Part shown: one piece after another, positions 7,445 through 15,907 of the stretch
Position numbering within the stretch: the stretch's first letter is position 1
Layout of the letters: each line of letters starts with the position of its first letter
NCBI GenBank assembly: GCA_026646655.1
Contig: JAPKHT010000007.1
Span: forward strand, 62,001 to 126,000
Direction: 5' to 3'
Origin: JADLBR01 sp020847615
GTDB lineage: Bacteria; Verrucomicrobiota; Verrucomicrobiia; JADLBR01
DNA: 64,000 bases
Translations under genes and position numbers: made by a program
The notes under the pieces: model-generated
What the model saw: only the letters and a program-made list of their open reading frames with translations
Told to the model about the DNA's origin: nothing
The model's database searches: none

Positions 7445-9592
7445 TCATGGTGCCTCCGGGAAGACTCCTCCCGGGTCTTGCGAGCGAGGGATGCCGCAGT
7501 CTCTCCCCACCGTGACAAAGCCGGTGGGTCGGATGACTTCGATCCGCGCGATCGCGGGCCTCGATGGGCCGGGGACGGCGATGCTCTCGTTCAGCGGGTG
7601 GCTATCGCCTGGACCGAGCGCAGGCAGGGGTGCGGATCGTGTCGCGAGTGATTTTCCGCCGGCATCCAGGACCTGGAACCGGACCGAGTAGTCGCGCAGC
7701 GGATGTGACGGAAAATCCGGGCGGGCGCGTATCGAGCAGGAGACGACGACGCGGCCCCCATCGACGGCGTCCGCGGAGGCGCGGGCGTCTTCGATCGCGG
7801 CGGGTGAGAACTCTGAGGCGAACAGTTCGAAGGTTGCCTTCGGCTGGCGTTCGGCGGTCACCGCCCCGTAGCGGCGGTAGCCATCGGGATCGGTGCGCGG
7901 ATAGCGGCTGCGGTAGTCGTTGTATGTCCAGACCGCGGCCCCGACCACGTAGGGACGCCCTCGGAAAGTAGCCATCATATCGCGAAAGTATGCGCCGTAG
8001 TCCCCATCGGCTGGCCTGATGTGTCCCGGGCTGGCAAATTCGCTCACCATCACGGGCTTGTCCGGCCAGCGCGAATGAATGCGATCGAGTTTCCCCGCGT
8101 AGTCCTCGTAGATATTGATACAGACCAGATCGACGAACCGGGAGCCCTCGTCTTCGGGGGTGGTAATCTTGGGTGAGCCGGCGCGATCGCTCGCGAAGGT
8201 GAGGAGGCGCGTTCGATCGATGGCCCTGACAAAATCGGCCATGTCCTTGGTCCATCTCAGGCCCGATGGCGTCTCCGAGGGGTACTCATTGCCCACGCTC
8301 CAACCGATCACGGAGGGGCGATTCCAGTCGCGTTCGATCATCTCGCGCATCTGGCGCCGGAAATTGTTCCGGATGCCGTCCGAGTCCATCTGGGCTTCCG
8401 TCAGTTGCCAGTTCGGGCCCTCCTCGATGAGGAGCATTCCGTTTCGGTCCGCCCAATCCAGCAGCAGGGCGGAGACCGGATAATGGCTGATCCGGCAGAG
8501 GGTCATGTTGGCCCGTTTCATCTGGTGCATGTCGGTCTCGACGACCTCGGGGGGATCCATCGACCCGAAACGCGGGTGGTCGGCGTGGCGGTTGCCGCCG
8601 CCCATCCGTATCGGCTCGCCGTTCAGGCGGAGCTGGCCCGCCGTGGCCTCAATCCTTCGGATGCCGAAGGAGACGGCGTCCGGCTCATCCGCCAAGGTGC
8701 GGTCGGCGTTCCAGAGGCGTGTCCGCAGGGTGTACAGATTGGGGTGGTCGACGTCCCACAATCTCACCTGCCCGCGATCGAGGTGGGTGCGCGTCGCCAG
8801 AGGCGTGCGGGAGCGCGGCGGAAGCTCTGCCTCCAAGGAGAGCCCATCATGCTGTTCTCCGGAACCTGTCGCCCGCGGTTCTCCGGCGGGCGCGATGGCG
8901 AACCCGAGGCGGACTCTGGCCGGTTGATCCGAGGCATTGGCGACATGGGCCGTGATTTCGATAACCGCGCCGCCGGCGGCCGATTCGGGCGTGGCAATGA
9001 CCCGTTGGTGGACGACATACAGTGGCTCGGTTAGGACAAGCGCGACCGGTCGGACGATGCCGCCATACTCCATCCAGGGATAGACCTGGTCCTGGGGCCG
9101 GGATCCGATCCTGGCGCCGGGCAACGTGCCGGTGTCCCATGAGTTATCCACCTCGATCGCCAGCGTGTTCTCGGACGATGGGCGCAGCACGTCAGTCACA
9201 TCGAATTCGAAGGGCGTGTAACCTCCCTCGTGGGCGCCGACGAATTCGCCGTTGAGCCAGACTTTCGCCCGATAGAAGACGCCATCGAAGAGGATCCGGG
9301 CATGACGGCTGGTGGTGCTCGGCGGCAGCGAGAATGACCGCCGGTACCAGGCCGAACCCGTATATGGGAAGCGGGGATCGACGGTCCAGCAATGCGGTAC
9401 CTGAACCTCCGCCCAATCGCGGACGTTCAGGGCCGGTTGGTGCCAACCATTCTGCTCCCCGCGTCTCACGGGATCGACGGCAAATCGCCACGCGCCATTC
9501 AAATCCACACGCTCTCTCGCGCTTGCGATCGCCGGGATTACTAGGGCAAGGACAAGGATGGACGCGCCCCTGAAATGGTGCAGCGGGATCAT
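7445..9592 (-). CDS. glycoside hydrolase family 2 protein (beta-galactosidase/beta-glucuronidase type), secreted
   Basis: Retaining beta-glycosidase of 715 residues with a signal peptide ending near ASA (residue 25). The domains are a sugar-binding jelly roll (about 30-190), an immunoglobulin-like sandwich (190-310), a TIM barrel (310-600) and a C-terminal beta-sandwich. The acid/base Glu436 lies in SVGNEYPSE and the nucleophile Glu518 in PVMVSEFASPGH, both matching GH2 consensus. Whether it cleaves galactosides, glucuronides or another sugar cannot be told. It starts 13 bases after the stop of the GH106 gene, so the two are cotranscribed. In the cluster it would trim side chains or unsubstituted oligomers. 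Confidence 0.92.
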   Translation of the reverse strand: MIPLHHFRGASILVLALVIPAIASARERVDLNGAWRFAVDPVRRGEQNGWHQPALNVRDWAEVQVPHCWTVDPRFPYTGSAWYRRSFSLPPSTTSRHARILFDGVFYRAKVWLNGEFVGAHEGGYTPFEFDVTDVLRPSSENTLAIEVDNSWDTGTLPGARIGSRPQDQVYPWMEYGGIVRPVALVLTEPLYVVHQRVIATPESAAGGAVIEITAHVANASDQPARVRLGFAIAPAGEPRATGSGEQHDGLSLEAELPPRSRTPLATRTHLDRGQVRLWDVDHPNLYTLRTRLWNADRTLADEPDAVSFGIRRIEATAGQLRLNGEPIRMGGGNRHADHPRFGSMDPPEVVETDMHQMKRANMTLCRISHYPVSALLLDWADRNGMLLIEEGPNWQLTEAQMDSDGIRNNFRRQMREMIERDWNRPSVIGWSVGNEYPSETPSGLRWTKDMADFVRAIDRTRLLTFASDRAGSPKITTPEDEGSRFVDLVCINIYEDYAGKLDRIHSRWPDKPVMVSEFASPGHIRPADGDYGAYFRDMMATFRGRPYVVGAAVWTYNDYRSRYPRTDPDGYRRYGAVTAERQPKATFELFASEFSPAAIEDARASADAVDGGRVVVSCSIRARPDFPSHPLRDYSVRFQVLDAGGKSLATRSAPLPALGPGDSHPLNESIAVPGPSRPAIARIEVIRPTGFVTVGRDCGIPRSQDPGGVFPEAP

Positions 9593-9605
9593 GGGGTGGG
9601 GTTCT

Positions 9606-12413
9606 TCAGGGCTTGGCGGGTGCCGGTCCTTTCGTCTTGAGCGTCACGGGCCCCAGCAAGCCAGAGGGCAGGGGTCGTTCCTTGCGTTCCCTGAGGCGGT
9701 TGAAGAGCGTGGTGACGACCTTGACCGAAAGCTGATTTTCGCCCTGCTTGAGGGAGCGGCCCAAGGGATACTCATGGCGGCCATACCAGCGAACGCCGAG
9801 GAGTTGGCCGTTGAGCGTGGCTTCGGTCAGGCAGTTGGGCGCGTCGCCCAGATCCAGGAGCACGGAATCATCCTCGGTTCTGTCCCAGATGAAGCGGGCG
9901 CGGTACAACACTTCGCCGGCGAATCGGTTGAGGCGTTCCTCCTTCAGCTGGTCTAGTCCGGTCAATTCGAACGGCGCCACCTCGAACGCGTCGCCGTTGG
10001 CCGGTTCAAAAGATGCAGACCACGGCCCATCGATGCGCTGGATCGCGATCCGCTCGGCGGGTGCATGCGAGATCGGTTTGGGCGCCGCTTCTCCCTCGCT
10101 GGCCACCAGCAGCAGCGCACCCGCGGGAGGCAGCAGGAGGGTTGCGCCGCCATCGCCGTCTGTCGGGAAGGCGGTGCGGGAGCCACCCTCTGGATCCCAG
10201 CGCTCGAATCGTTTCACGTCGGAAGGAAACGTCGCCCGGGCCACGATGTCGTTTGTTGTCGTATTGGCGAAGAAGTGCAGATCCCGGCCATCGTCGTTGC
10301 GGTAGTGGATCTGGTAGAAACCCGCCGACGGATTTTCCAATTGCACCGACCGACGGACATCGAGGTCGGCCAGCAGCCCGTCTGCCCACGCAAGGCACTC
10401 CTCGGCGCTCGTGCTTTTGCGCCACTCATTCATCCTATCCAGCCACGGGACATCCCCGCGATCGCCTGGCGATTTTCCCGGCGCGTCGCGGCAAAACACG
10501 CGCCCGGGATGCTCGCGCAAGAGGTTCTGGACTATATCTCGGACCTTCCGGTCGTTGGCGGCCGCGTTCCGCAGGCCGGGGCTTTGCTCCGGCGCGCATC
10601 CCGCGAACGCGATCCTGCCGCCGGCCCTGGCGTAGCGGTCCAGGGCCTCGGCCGTCGCCGGGACGAGCGTGTGTGCCCCGAGAACCACGAGCGCATCGTA
10701 GCGCATGGGACCGAAGCAGATCTTTCCCTCGGAGAACGCGGCTTGCTGGAGAATCTGATCGCTGACGTAGTCGGCGTTGGCGCCGTTCTGGCTGATCCAC
10801 CGCCAGACCTGATGCGCCCAAGGCGGGTCCAAGTGATACGGATTCCGGTCAAGACCGGATTGGCCCCACACATCCGCGGTGCGAAACAGCAGCGCCACCT
10901 GCGCCACCGGTCGCGAGGCCTGGAACACGGCAGAGAGCCGGGCGTTGTAATCCATCCACCGGCGCAGGTAGGGCCACCAGGGGTTATGCTCGCTGAAGTA
11001 GGTGCCGTACTGGCTCCGGCCGGGGAAAGGCTCGTCGGCCGGCGAGTAGCAGAATCCGTGCAGGAAGGAGTGGTTGATCCCCGAGATGAAGTTGAGGTCG
11101 TCCGAGCGCTTGAGCATGTCGAGGGTCTCCTGGAACATGCCCTCCACGACGGTCGCCGCCTCCGTGCTGGCGATCCTTCGGTCGGCCTGGTGTGCGCCGG
11201 ATGAAGTATATTTCTGCCAGACGGGCCAGCCGTGCACGTCGGGGTCCCGGCCGGCGGCGGGGCGTGAGAACAGCCAGTTGTTCCCCTCCGGCATGTCGGG
11301 GATGCGGTAGCCGTCCTCGATGCCATAGAACCACGGTGAGCCGTAGGCCTGCCATCGGCAGAGGACGCCGTTCTCGTGACACCAGCGGTAGAATGTCTGG
11401 GCTAACCCATCGAGAAACAGGTCGGTCAGCGTCCGACAATAGTCGTAGCGGACCCGGGCGATGGTTTCGTCGAGCGGCCCGGCGGCGGCCGCCGGAGCCT
11501 TCCGTCCGCTTGGCATGTCGAGCACAAGCGGCAGATACGGCATCAGGTTGTAGCCGCAGCGGCGCTTGAACTCCTCCGGCAGGTTGGGTGTCCAGTTGGC
11601 CTCGCTGATCTCGATGCTGTCGCAGTACATCGCCCGCAACCCGTCGCCGAGTCGACCACCCAGCGCAGGGGCCACGCGATCGGCGTAGCCCTTGAGGTAG
11701 TTCTCGATCGCCCGCGGATCGAAATGGTCTGGCACCCTCCCAAATTCGGGCTGGCTCTTCACGCCGACCGACAGGCGTACGATATGGATGGTGTGTTTGC
11801 CCGGTGGCACGTCCACGTCGGGCGATCCGTCGCCTGCGATGGCGGCGGTGATGTCCCGAACCCCTTCGATTGCGCCGATCGGGTCGGGCGCGAGCTGGGC
11901 CAGAAGCACTTGCGAAACGACTTTGTGCCCCGCGTTGCGCCGACCGCCCTTTTCGGACTTTCCCTTGGCGTTCAGTGGAAGCGTGAACTTCGCGGGTCCC
12001 TCGATGTGATGGGTCTCGAGGTTGACCTTGTGAAGACTTTCCTCCAACGGAACCCAGTCTCCGCGGAATGGCCACGTTGCGTTGGCGCTCAGATCCAGGA
12101 ACATGGCCTCCTGCCGTGCCGCATCGGCCGCCGCTCGCAGCACCGTCAGCCACTCTGGGCTGAGATAGGCCGGATCGCTTCGCCACGGGATGATGTGGGC
12201 GCCGCCCAGTCCCGCCTCCTTCAGCGCGCGCAACTGGCGCCCCATCTCCGCGGCGGTCAGCCCGCCCTTCCACCACCAGTAGCAAGAAGCCCGCGCCTCG
12301 CGCGGCGGATTCTGAAACGCGACCCACAGCGGATCGGCTTCCATCCCGGCGGAGCGGACAGACAACGCGACCGCCAGCACAGTGGTTGCGATTCGGATTC
12401 GTTTTGAGGTCAT
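9606..12413 (-). CDS. GH106-like alpha-L-rhamnosidase, secreted
   Basis: A 935-residue enzyme with an N-terminal signal peptide. Hallmarks of GH106 follow: FQNPPREARASCYWWWKGG, then AAEMGRQLRALKEAGLGGAHI, and further on CDSIEISEANWTPNLPEEF leading into RCGYNLMPYLP, which in the family lies in the catalytic barrel. The C-terminal beta-sandwich has the galactose-binding-like segment LNGQLLGVRWYGRHEYPLG. GH106 enzymes release alpha-L-rhamnose from rhamnogalacturonan, ulvan-like or other rhamnose-containing polymers. A 127-base gap separates it from the broken LamG gene upstream, so it could have its own promoter. Its signal-peptide coding segment is strikingly similar at DNA level to that of the SGNH gene (see findings). 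Confidence 0.88.
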   Translation of the reverse strand: MTSKRIRIATTVLAVALSVRSAGMEADPLWVAFQNPPREARASCYWWWKGGLTAAEMGRQLRALKEAGLGGAHIIPWRSDPAYLSPEWLTVLRAAADAARQEAMFLDLSANATWPFRGDWVPLEESLHKVNLETHHIEGPAKFTLPLNAKGKSEKGGRRNAGHKVVSQVLLAQLAPDPIGAIEGVRDITAAIAGDGSPDVDVPPGKHTIHIVRLSVGVKSQPEFGRVPDHFDPRAIENYLKGYADRVAPALGGRLGDGLRAMYCDSIEISEANWTPNLPEEFKRRCGYNLMPYLPLVLDMPSGRKAPAAAAGPLDETIARVRYDYCRTLTDLFLDGLAQTFYRWCHENGVLCRWQAYGSPWFYGIEDGYRIPDMPEGNNWLFSRPAAGRDPDVHGWPVWQKYTSSGAHQADRRIASTEAATVVEGMFQETLDMLKRSDDLNFISGINHSFLHGFCYSPADEPFPGRSQYGTYFSEHNPWWPYLRRWMDYNARLSAVFQASRPVAQVALLFRTADVWGQSGLDRNPYHLDPPWAHQVWRWISQNGANADYVSDQILQQAAFSEGKICFGPMRYDALVVLGAHTLVPATAEALDRYARAGGRIAFAGCAPEQSPGLRNAAANDRKVRDIVQNLLREHPGRVFCRDAPGKSPGDRGDVPWLDRMNEWRKSTSAEECLAWADGLLADLDVRRSVQLENPSAGFYQIHYRNDDGRDLHFFANTTTNDIVARATFPSDVKRFERWDPEGGSRTAFPTDGDGGATLLLPPAGALLLVASEGEAAPKPISHAPAERIAIQRIDGPWSASFEPANGDAFEVAPFELTGLDQLKEERLNRFAGEVLYRARFIWDRTEDDSVLLDLGDAPNCLTEATLNGQLLGVRWYGRHEYPLGRSLKQGENQLSVKVVTTLFNRLRERKERPLPSGLLGPVTLKTKGPAPAKP

Positions 12414-12540
12414 GACGGCGGCACTGGGGGGTCGCGTCCCGGCCCGAGACGACTTTACTGCACCATCTCACGTGCGCCATCGGAATCGGCACCACGCCCG
12501 AGAGGGTTTCGGTCTGCGGCCAAACACGCGCCGCACAGGA

Positions 12541-13120
12541 CTACCTCTTCATCGTGGTGCGAAAGAGTCCGCCGATCTCGTCGTCGGTCAGGGTGCGATC
12601 GTAAACCGCAAGCCCGGCCATCCGGCCATCGAAGCCCTCCTGGTATTTCGGCAACCCCTCCGGATACGTCGGCCATTCCGGATGATCGCGCTGCGCGACC
12701 GTGAAATCGGCGCCCGACTCGCCGCCGTCGTAGATCGGGCCGGTGTAGACGAACGGGTTGCTGTTTCCGTTCACATCCAGCCGAGCGTCCACATACACGC
12801 GGATCATCTTCAGATCATAGGTGAAGCACAGCATGTGCCAGCGGTCCTTCTGAAGCCGCGTGCCGCCCGTGGCGTAGTCGAATGCGAAGGGATGGCCCTG
12901 CGTCGCGCCGCCATAGGGCGAGATGTAACCCATCGCCTGATGCTCGGCGGGCCTGCGGCGATAGGTCTGCCAGTCGTTTTGCCAGCGCCCGCTGGTGAAC
13001 ATCGCATACTGTCGCGCCGGCGGGCTCCTGGAAATTCCAGAACGTGACGAGCCCCGGAATGTCCGTCGGCTGCAAAGCCGGGGACGGGTGCGGATCCGCG
13101 CCACACTCGCGCTTGATCAG
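12541..13120 (-). pseudogene. LamG/concanavalin-like domain protein, broken by deletion and frameshift
   Basis: The first frame encodes DIPGLVTFWNFQEPAGA, the typical opening of a small LamG-type jelly-roll protein. The continuation (RQYAMFTSGRWQNDWQTY, then RWHMLCFTYDLKMIRVYVD, to GGLFRTTMKR) lies in a different frame. The switch is near 13015-13025 and needs one surplus base or two missing ones. Compared with my memory of the family, roughly 80 codons of the middle are also missing at that point. The open frame reaches a CTG at 13120 that overlaps the stop of the GH88/GH105 gene by 4 bases, just as neighbouring genes do with ATG or TTG. I read this as a former coupled gene, now inactive. 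Confidence 0.75.
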
Positions 13121-14286
13121 CGCCGAACCTGTCGCCGCGTCTTTTCGAGACGCAACGCCTCCGCCGCCGCAAAGAGCACCGCGAAGGTGCCGTGCGGATC
13201 ACCGGGGCGAAACTCCGCGATGAGATACGGTGCTTCCGTCTCCAAAGGCCCCGGTCCCGGGCTCGTGCCCAGGACGACGCCGCGTTCGTCGACGCGGGCC
13301 GGCAGAGCGGCAAATGCCTTCTCGGCCGAATCGCGCAACCGGATGTCGTCGAGCAACCCCTCCCGCCATGCGCGAGCGAAGGCGGTCGCGATCATCGCGG
13401 TTCCGCTGGTTTCGGCGGGGCTTTCGGCCGACGGGCGATGGAGGAGCGTGTGCCACATCCCGCTCTGCTGTTGGAGGGGAAGCAGGGCATCGGCGAGTTC
13501 TGCAAGCGCGGACTGCAGTTCGCGGAACTCACCAGATTCCCGGGGCGTGGCGGCGAGCGCAGCCGTGAGGCCCCGGAGGAGCCAGCCATGGCCGCGCGAC
13601 CAGGCGCCGGGCGACAGTTCCGCGGGCTTCACTTCGATCCAACCCCGGCCCTGACTCCAAAGACCGTTCTGGGGATCCCGCAGCAACTGACGGAAGAGGC
13701 GGAACTGGGTGACACATTCCTGATAAAAGGTGACGTCGCCGGTGATCTGGCCGCAACGCGCCATGCGCGCGCAATATTCCTGGAGGGAATCGATCAACAG
13801 CGCACGGACATGCGTGCGAGAGCGAGAGTAGGTGAGGACGGCGCCTTCCGGCGAACGAGCCGCCTCGCGGCGCCAGAACTCGGACTCGCGCACGAAGATC
13901 GGCAGCCAGTCGTGGTCGCCGGTGGCACGAAAGAGGGCGTAGTTGATCGCGGTGAACGGTTGCGCCTGGTAGGGCAGCGGGGTGGCCGGCGTGAGCTCCC
14001 GTCGCCGGATCACGGCAAGGGCATGCTCCCGCCAGGAGGGATTCCCCGAAGTCTCGGACAATTCGAGCAGCGCCTCCAGCGTCAGATCCAACGTGTACGT
14101 CCGCGACAAATACGGATTCACATTCTTGTACGACTTGTTCGAGGCGACGACTTGGCCCGCAACTCGCTCGGCGGCCGCCTGCAGGGGGGCGTCGCCCGAG
14201 GCGGAAGGGAGCGCTGCCCATGCGCCGACAACAACGGTGACTGCCCGGCAGATGCACCCGACAGGGCGGTTAAGTGGTGGCTTCAT
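13117..14286 (-). CDS. GH88/GH105 unsaturated glucuronyl/galacturonyl hydrolase, secreted
   Basis: A 389-residue protein with a signal peptide, then an (alpha/alpha)6 barrel. Typical GH88/GH105 motifs are seen: YTLDLTLEALLELSE, AWSRGHGWLLRGL, QQQSGMWHTLL and ETSGTAMIATAFARAWREG. Such enzymes remove the 4,5-unsaturated uronic acid left at the non-reducing end by polysaccharide lyases. No lyase was recognised in this window, so it must come from elsewhere or be one of the unknown proteins. The ATG at 14286 was chosen over one at 14322 because it overlaps the stop of the upstream SGNH gene by exactly 4 bases (ATGA), implying translational coupling. Confidence 0.88.
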   Translation of the reverse strand: MKPPLNRPVGCICRAVTVVVGAWAALPSASGDAPLQAAAERVAGQVVASNKSYKNVNPYLSRTYTLDLTLEALLELSETSGNPSWREHALAVIRRRELTPATPLPYQAQPFTAINYALFRATGDHDWLPIFVRESEFWRREAARSPEGAVLTYSRSRTHVRALLIDSLQEYCARMARCGQITGDVTFYQECVTQFRLFRQLLRDPQNGLWSQGRGWIEVKPAELSPGAWSRGHGWLLRGLTAALAATPRESGEFRELQSALAELADALLPLQQQSGMWHTLLHRPSAESPAETSGTAMIATAFARAWREGLLDDIRLRDSAEKAFAALPARVDERGVVLGTSPGPGPLETEAPYLIAEFRPGDPHGTFAVLFAAAEALRLEKTRRQVRR

Positions 14287-15731
14287 GGCTCGGGGGATCC
14301 TGATAGAAATCGCTTTTGGCACGGCGCATGAACAACAAACGAGCCGATGCCCAACGCACCGCCTTCGGAAACCAGCGTCAGCGTGTGTTCCCGGTTCGCG
14401 CAGCCCTGCAGCAGCAGGGTTCGCGTCCCCGCAGGCTTCGGCTCATAGGCACGGGCGAACATCGGATACGAGCGCCATGTCACCTGGAAACCCACAGGCA
14501 ACGTGGCCTTTTTGTACTCCAGTGTCCAGGCGACCCGCCAGTCGGACGGCTCGATGATCGCGCGCTGCGAACCTGATACAAAACGTTCAGTGCTCAGGCC
14601 CTCGCCGTCTACTCCCGTGACCGAACCCCGCAGCTTATAGTGGAGCCTCTTGCCGTCCGGGGTGGAGTCGGGCAGGCACGTCAGCGTCCAATCCTCTTCC
14701 ACCGGCACCCTGCTAAACGAGACATGGTTGACAGCTGGCATCCAGATCCCGGCCGGGCCCTTGCTCGGGCGTGTTATCGCCCACAGCTCAGGCAGGCCGT
14801 CCATCGGCTGGCCGTCGAGCAGCACTTTGGCCCTCGCGCCCGCCGCGCCCGAGCCGTCGGAGACAGCCACCACGCGGTTGCCCGTGAAGCGCAGCGTCAG
14901 TCTGCCGTCCGGATCTTTCGTCACCGCGGGCGAAGCCGCTGCCACGGTTTCGATCGTCCCTGAGGTCGCGGGATTGTCGCCCAGATCTGGCGCGCGCACC
15001 AGCTCTTCGCCGATGAGCTTCGCGTAAAGGTCGCACCCTTTCGGATTCAAATGCGTGCCGTCCGAAAGGTAGTCCCGGAAATTCGTGCCGGCCTCTTTGA
15101 GGTGGCGCCGCCACTTCTCGCGCAGGTCGATCAGCATGCAGTTGTATTTGGGCGCCACGGCGCGGATCAGCTCCGCACGCGCATCGTCAGCAGCCCGGAC
15201 CTCATCCATCTTCTCGCGCGAGGTGCTGCAGAGATGACTCGTCCAGATCACGATCTCCGCCGAGGTGCGCTCGCGCACGCGCCCCACGATCTCCTCGTAC
15301 TTGTCCATCGGCCCGTAAACGTGAAAGAACAGCAGATCCGGGTAAAACGGATACAGATCGTGATCGGCCGTGCGGCTCAGCAGCGGCGACTGGTACCCTC
15401 CGATCGCCGCGTTGAGAAACTCGAACGTGGCCGTGGGATAGCGTTGTTCAAGCTGCGCCTGCACCGTCTTAGTCCACGCCTGCGCCGTGATCGACTGCCC
15501 GTAGAACATCACCCGCACATGCGCGGGTTTCTCTGCCGTCGAGGCTTCCAGCGCCTTCATCGTGCGCTGGATGTGTGCGACCGTAGGATTGCCCACCGCC
15601 CCGGCCGCACCCCCGTCTTTTCCCCTGGCGGCCCACAGCGGATCGGTTTCGATCCCGGCGGCGCGGGCAGACACGGCGATCGCCAGCGCCGCCAGCGACG
15701 CGGATGTGATCCGAAACTGTCTCGCGGTCAT
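14283..15731 (-). CDS. SGNH/GDSL-family hydrolase (probable carbohydrate esterase), secreted
   Basis: A 482-residue protein with a signal peptide (SARAAGIETDPLW around the cleavage site). The SGNH domain covers about residues 65-230. Block I is FYGQSIT with the nucleophilic Ser, block II includes the Gly of GGYQS, and block V is DGTHLN with the Asp/His pair. The remaining 250 residues look like beta-sandwich. In such a cluster it would remove acetyl or other acyl groups so that glycosidases can act. Its start overlaps the C-terminal tail frame of the propeller gene by 4 bases (ATGA at 15728-15731), and its stop overlaps the next gene the same way. Confidence 0.85.
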   Translation of the reverse strand: MTARQFRITSASLAALAIAVSARAAGIETDPLWAARGKDGGAAGAVGNPTVAHIQRTMKALEASTAEKPAHVRVMFYGQSITAQAWTKTVQAQLEQRYPTATFEFLNAAIGGYQSPLLSRTADHDLYPFYPDLLFFHVYGPMDKYEEIVGRVRERTSAEIVIWTSHLCSTSREKMDEVRAADDARAELIRAVAPKYNCMLIDLREKWRRHLKEAGTNFRDYLSDGTHLNPKGCDLYAKLIGEELVRAPDLGDNPATSGTIETVAAASPAVTKDPDGRLTLRFTGNRVVAVSDGSGAAGARAKVLLDGQPMDGLPELWAITRPSKGPAGIWMPAVNHVSFSRVPVEEDWTLTCLPDSTPDGKRLHYKLRGSVTGVDGEGLSTERFVSGSQRAIIEPSDWRVAWTLEYKKATLPVGFQVTWRSYPMFARAYEPKPAGTRTLLLQGCANREHTLTLVSEGGALGIGSFVVHAPCQKRFLSGSPEP

Positions 15732-15907
15732 GGCTGAGGCAATAGAATCAGTTGGGGGTTCGCGCGCTCAACTCTCTGGTCGTTCATGCCCGTGCGACGT
15801 TGCCCCGCGCGGACTCGGATGACGTTGCGGCCAGGGGCCAGATTCACGATGGGGAAGGCGGTGGCGCTCGGACCCGGTCTGGGCGAACCGAGGATGTCGC
15901 GATCCTG
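15728..15907 (-). other. in-frame continuation of the propeller glycosidase gene after a TGA codon
   Basis: These 59 codons continue in the same frame directly after the TGA that ends the propeller gene (stop at 15908-15910). They read as real protein: QDRDILGSPRPGPSATAFP, then VNLAPGRNVIRVRAG, a typical beta-strand edge. The frame ends in a TGA that overlaps the start of the SGNH gene as ATGA, exactly the coupling seen at other junctions. So the gene originally ended here, and the TGA at 15908 is either a nonsense mutation, a sequence error or a recoded codon. Its context is CAA TGA CAG. Confidence 0.8.
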
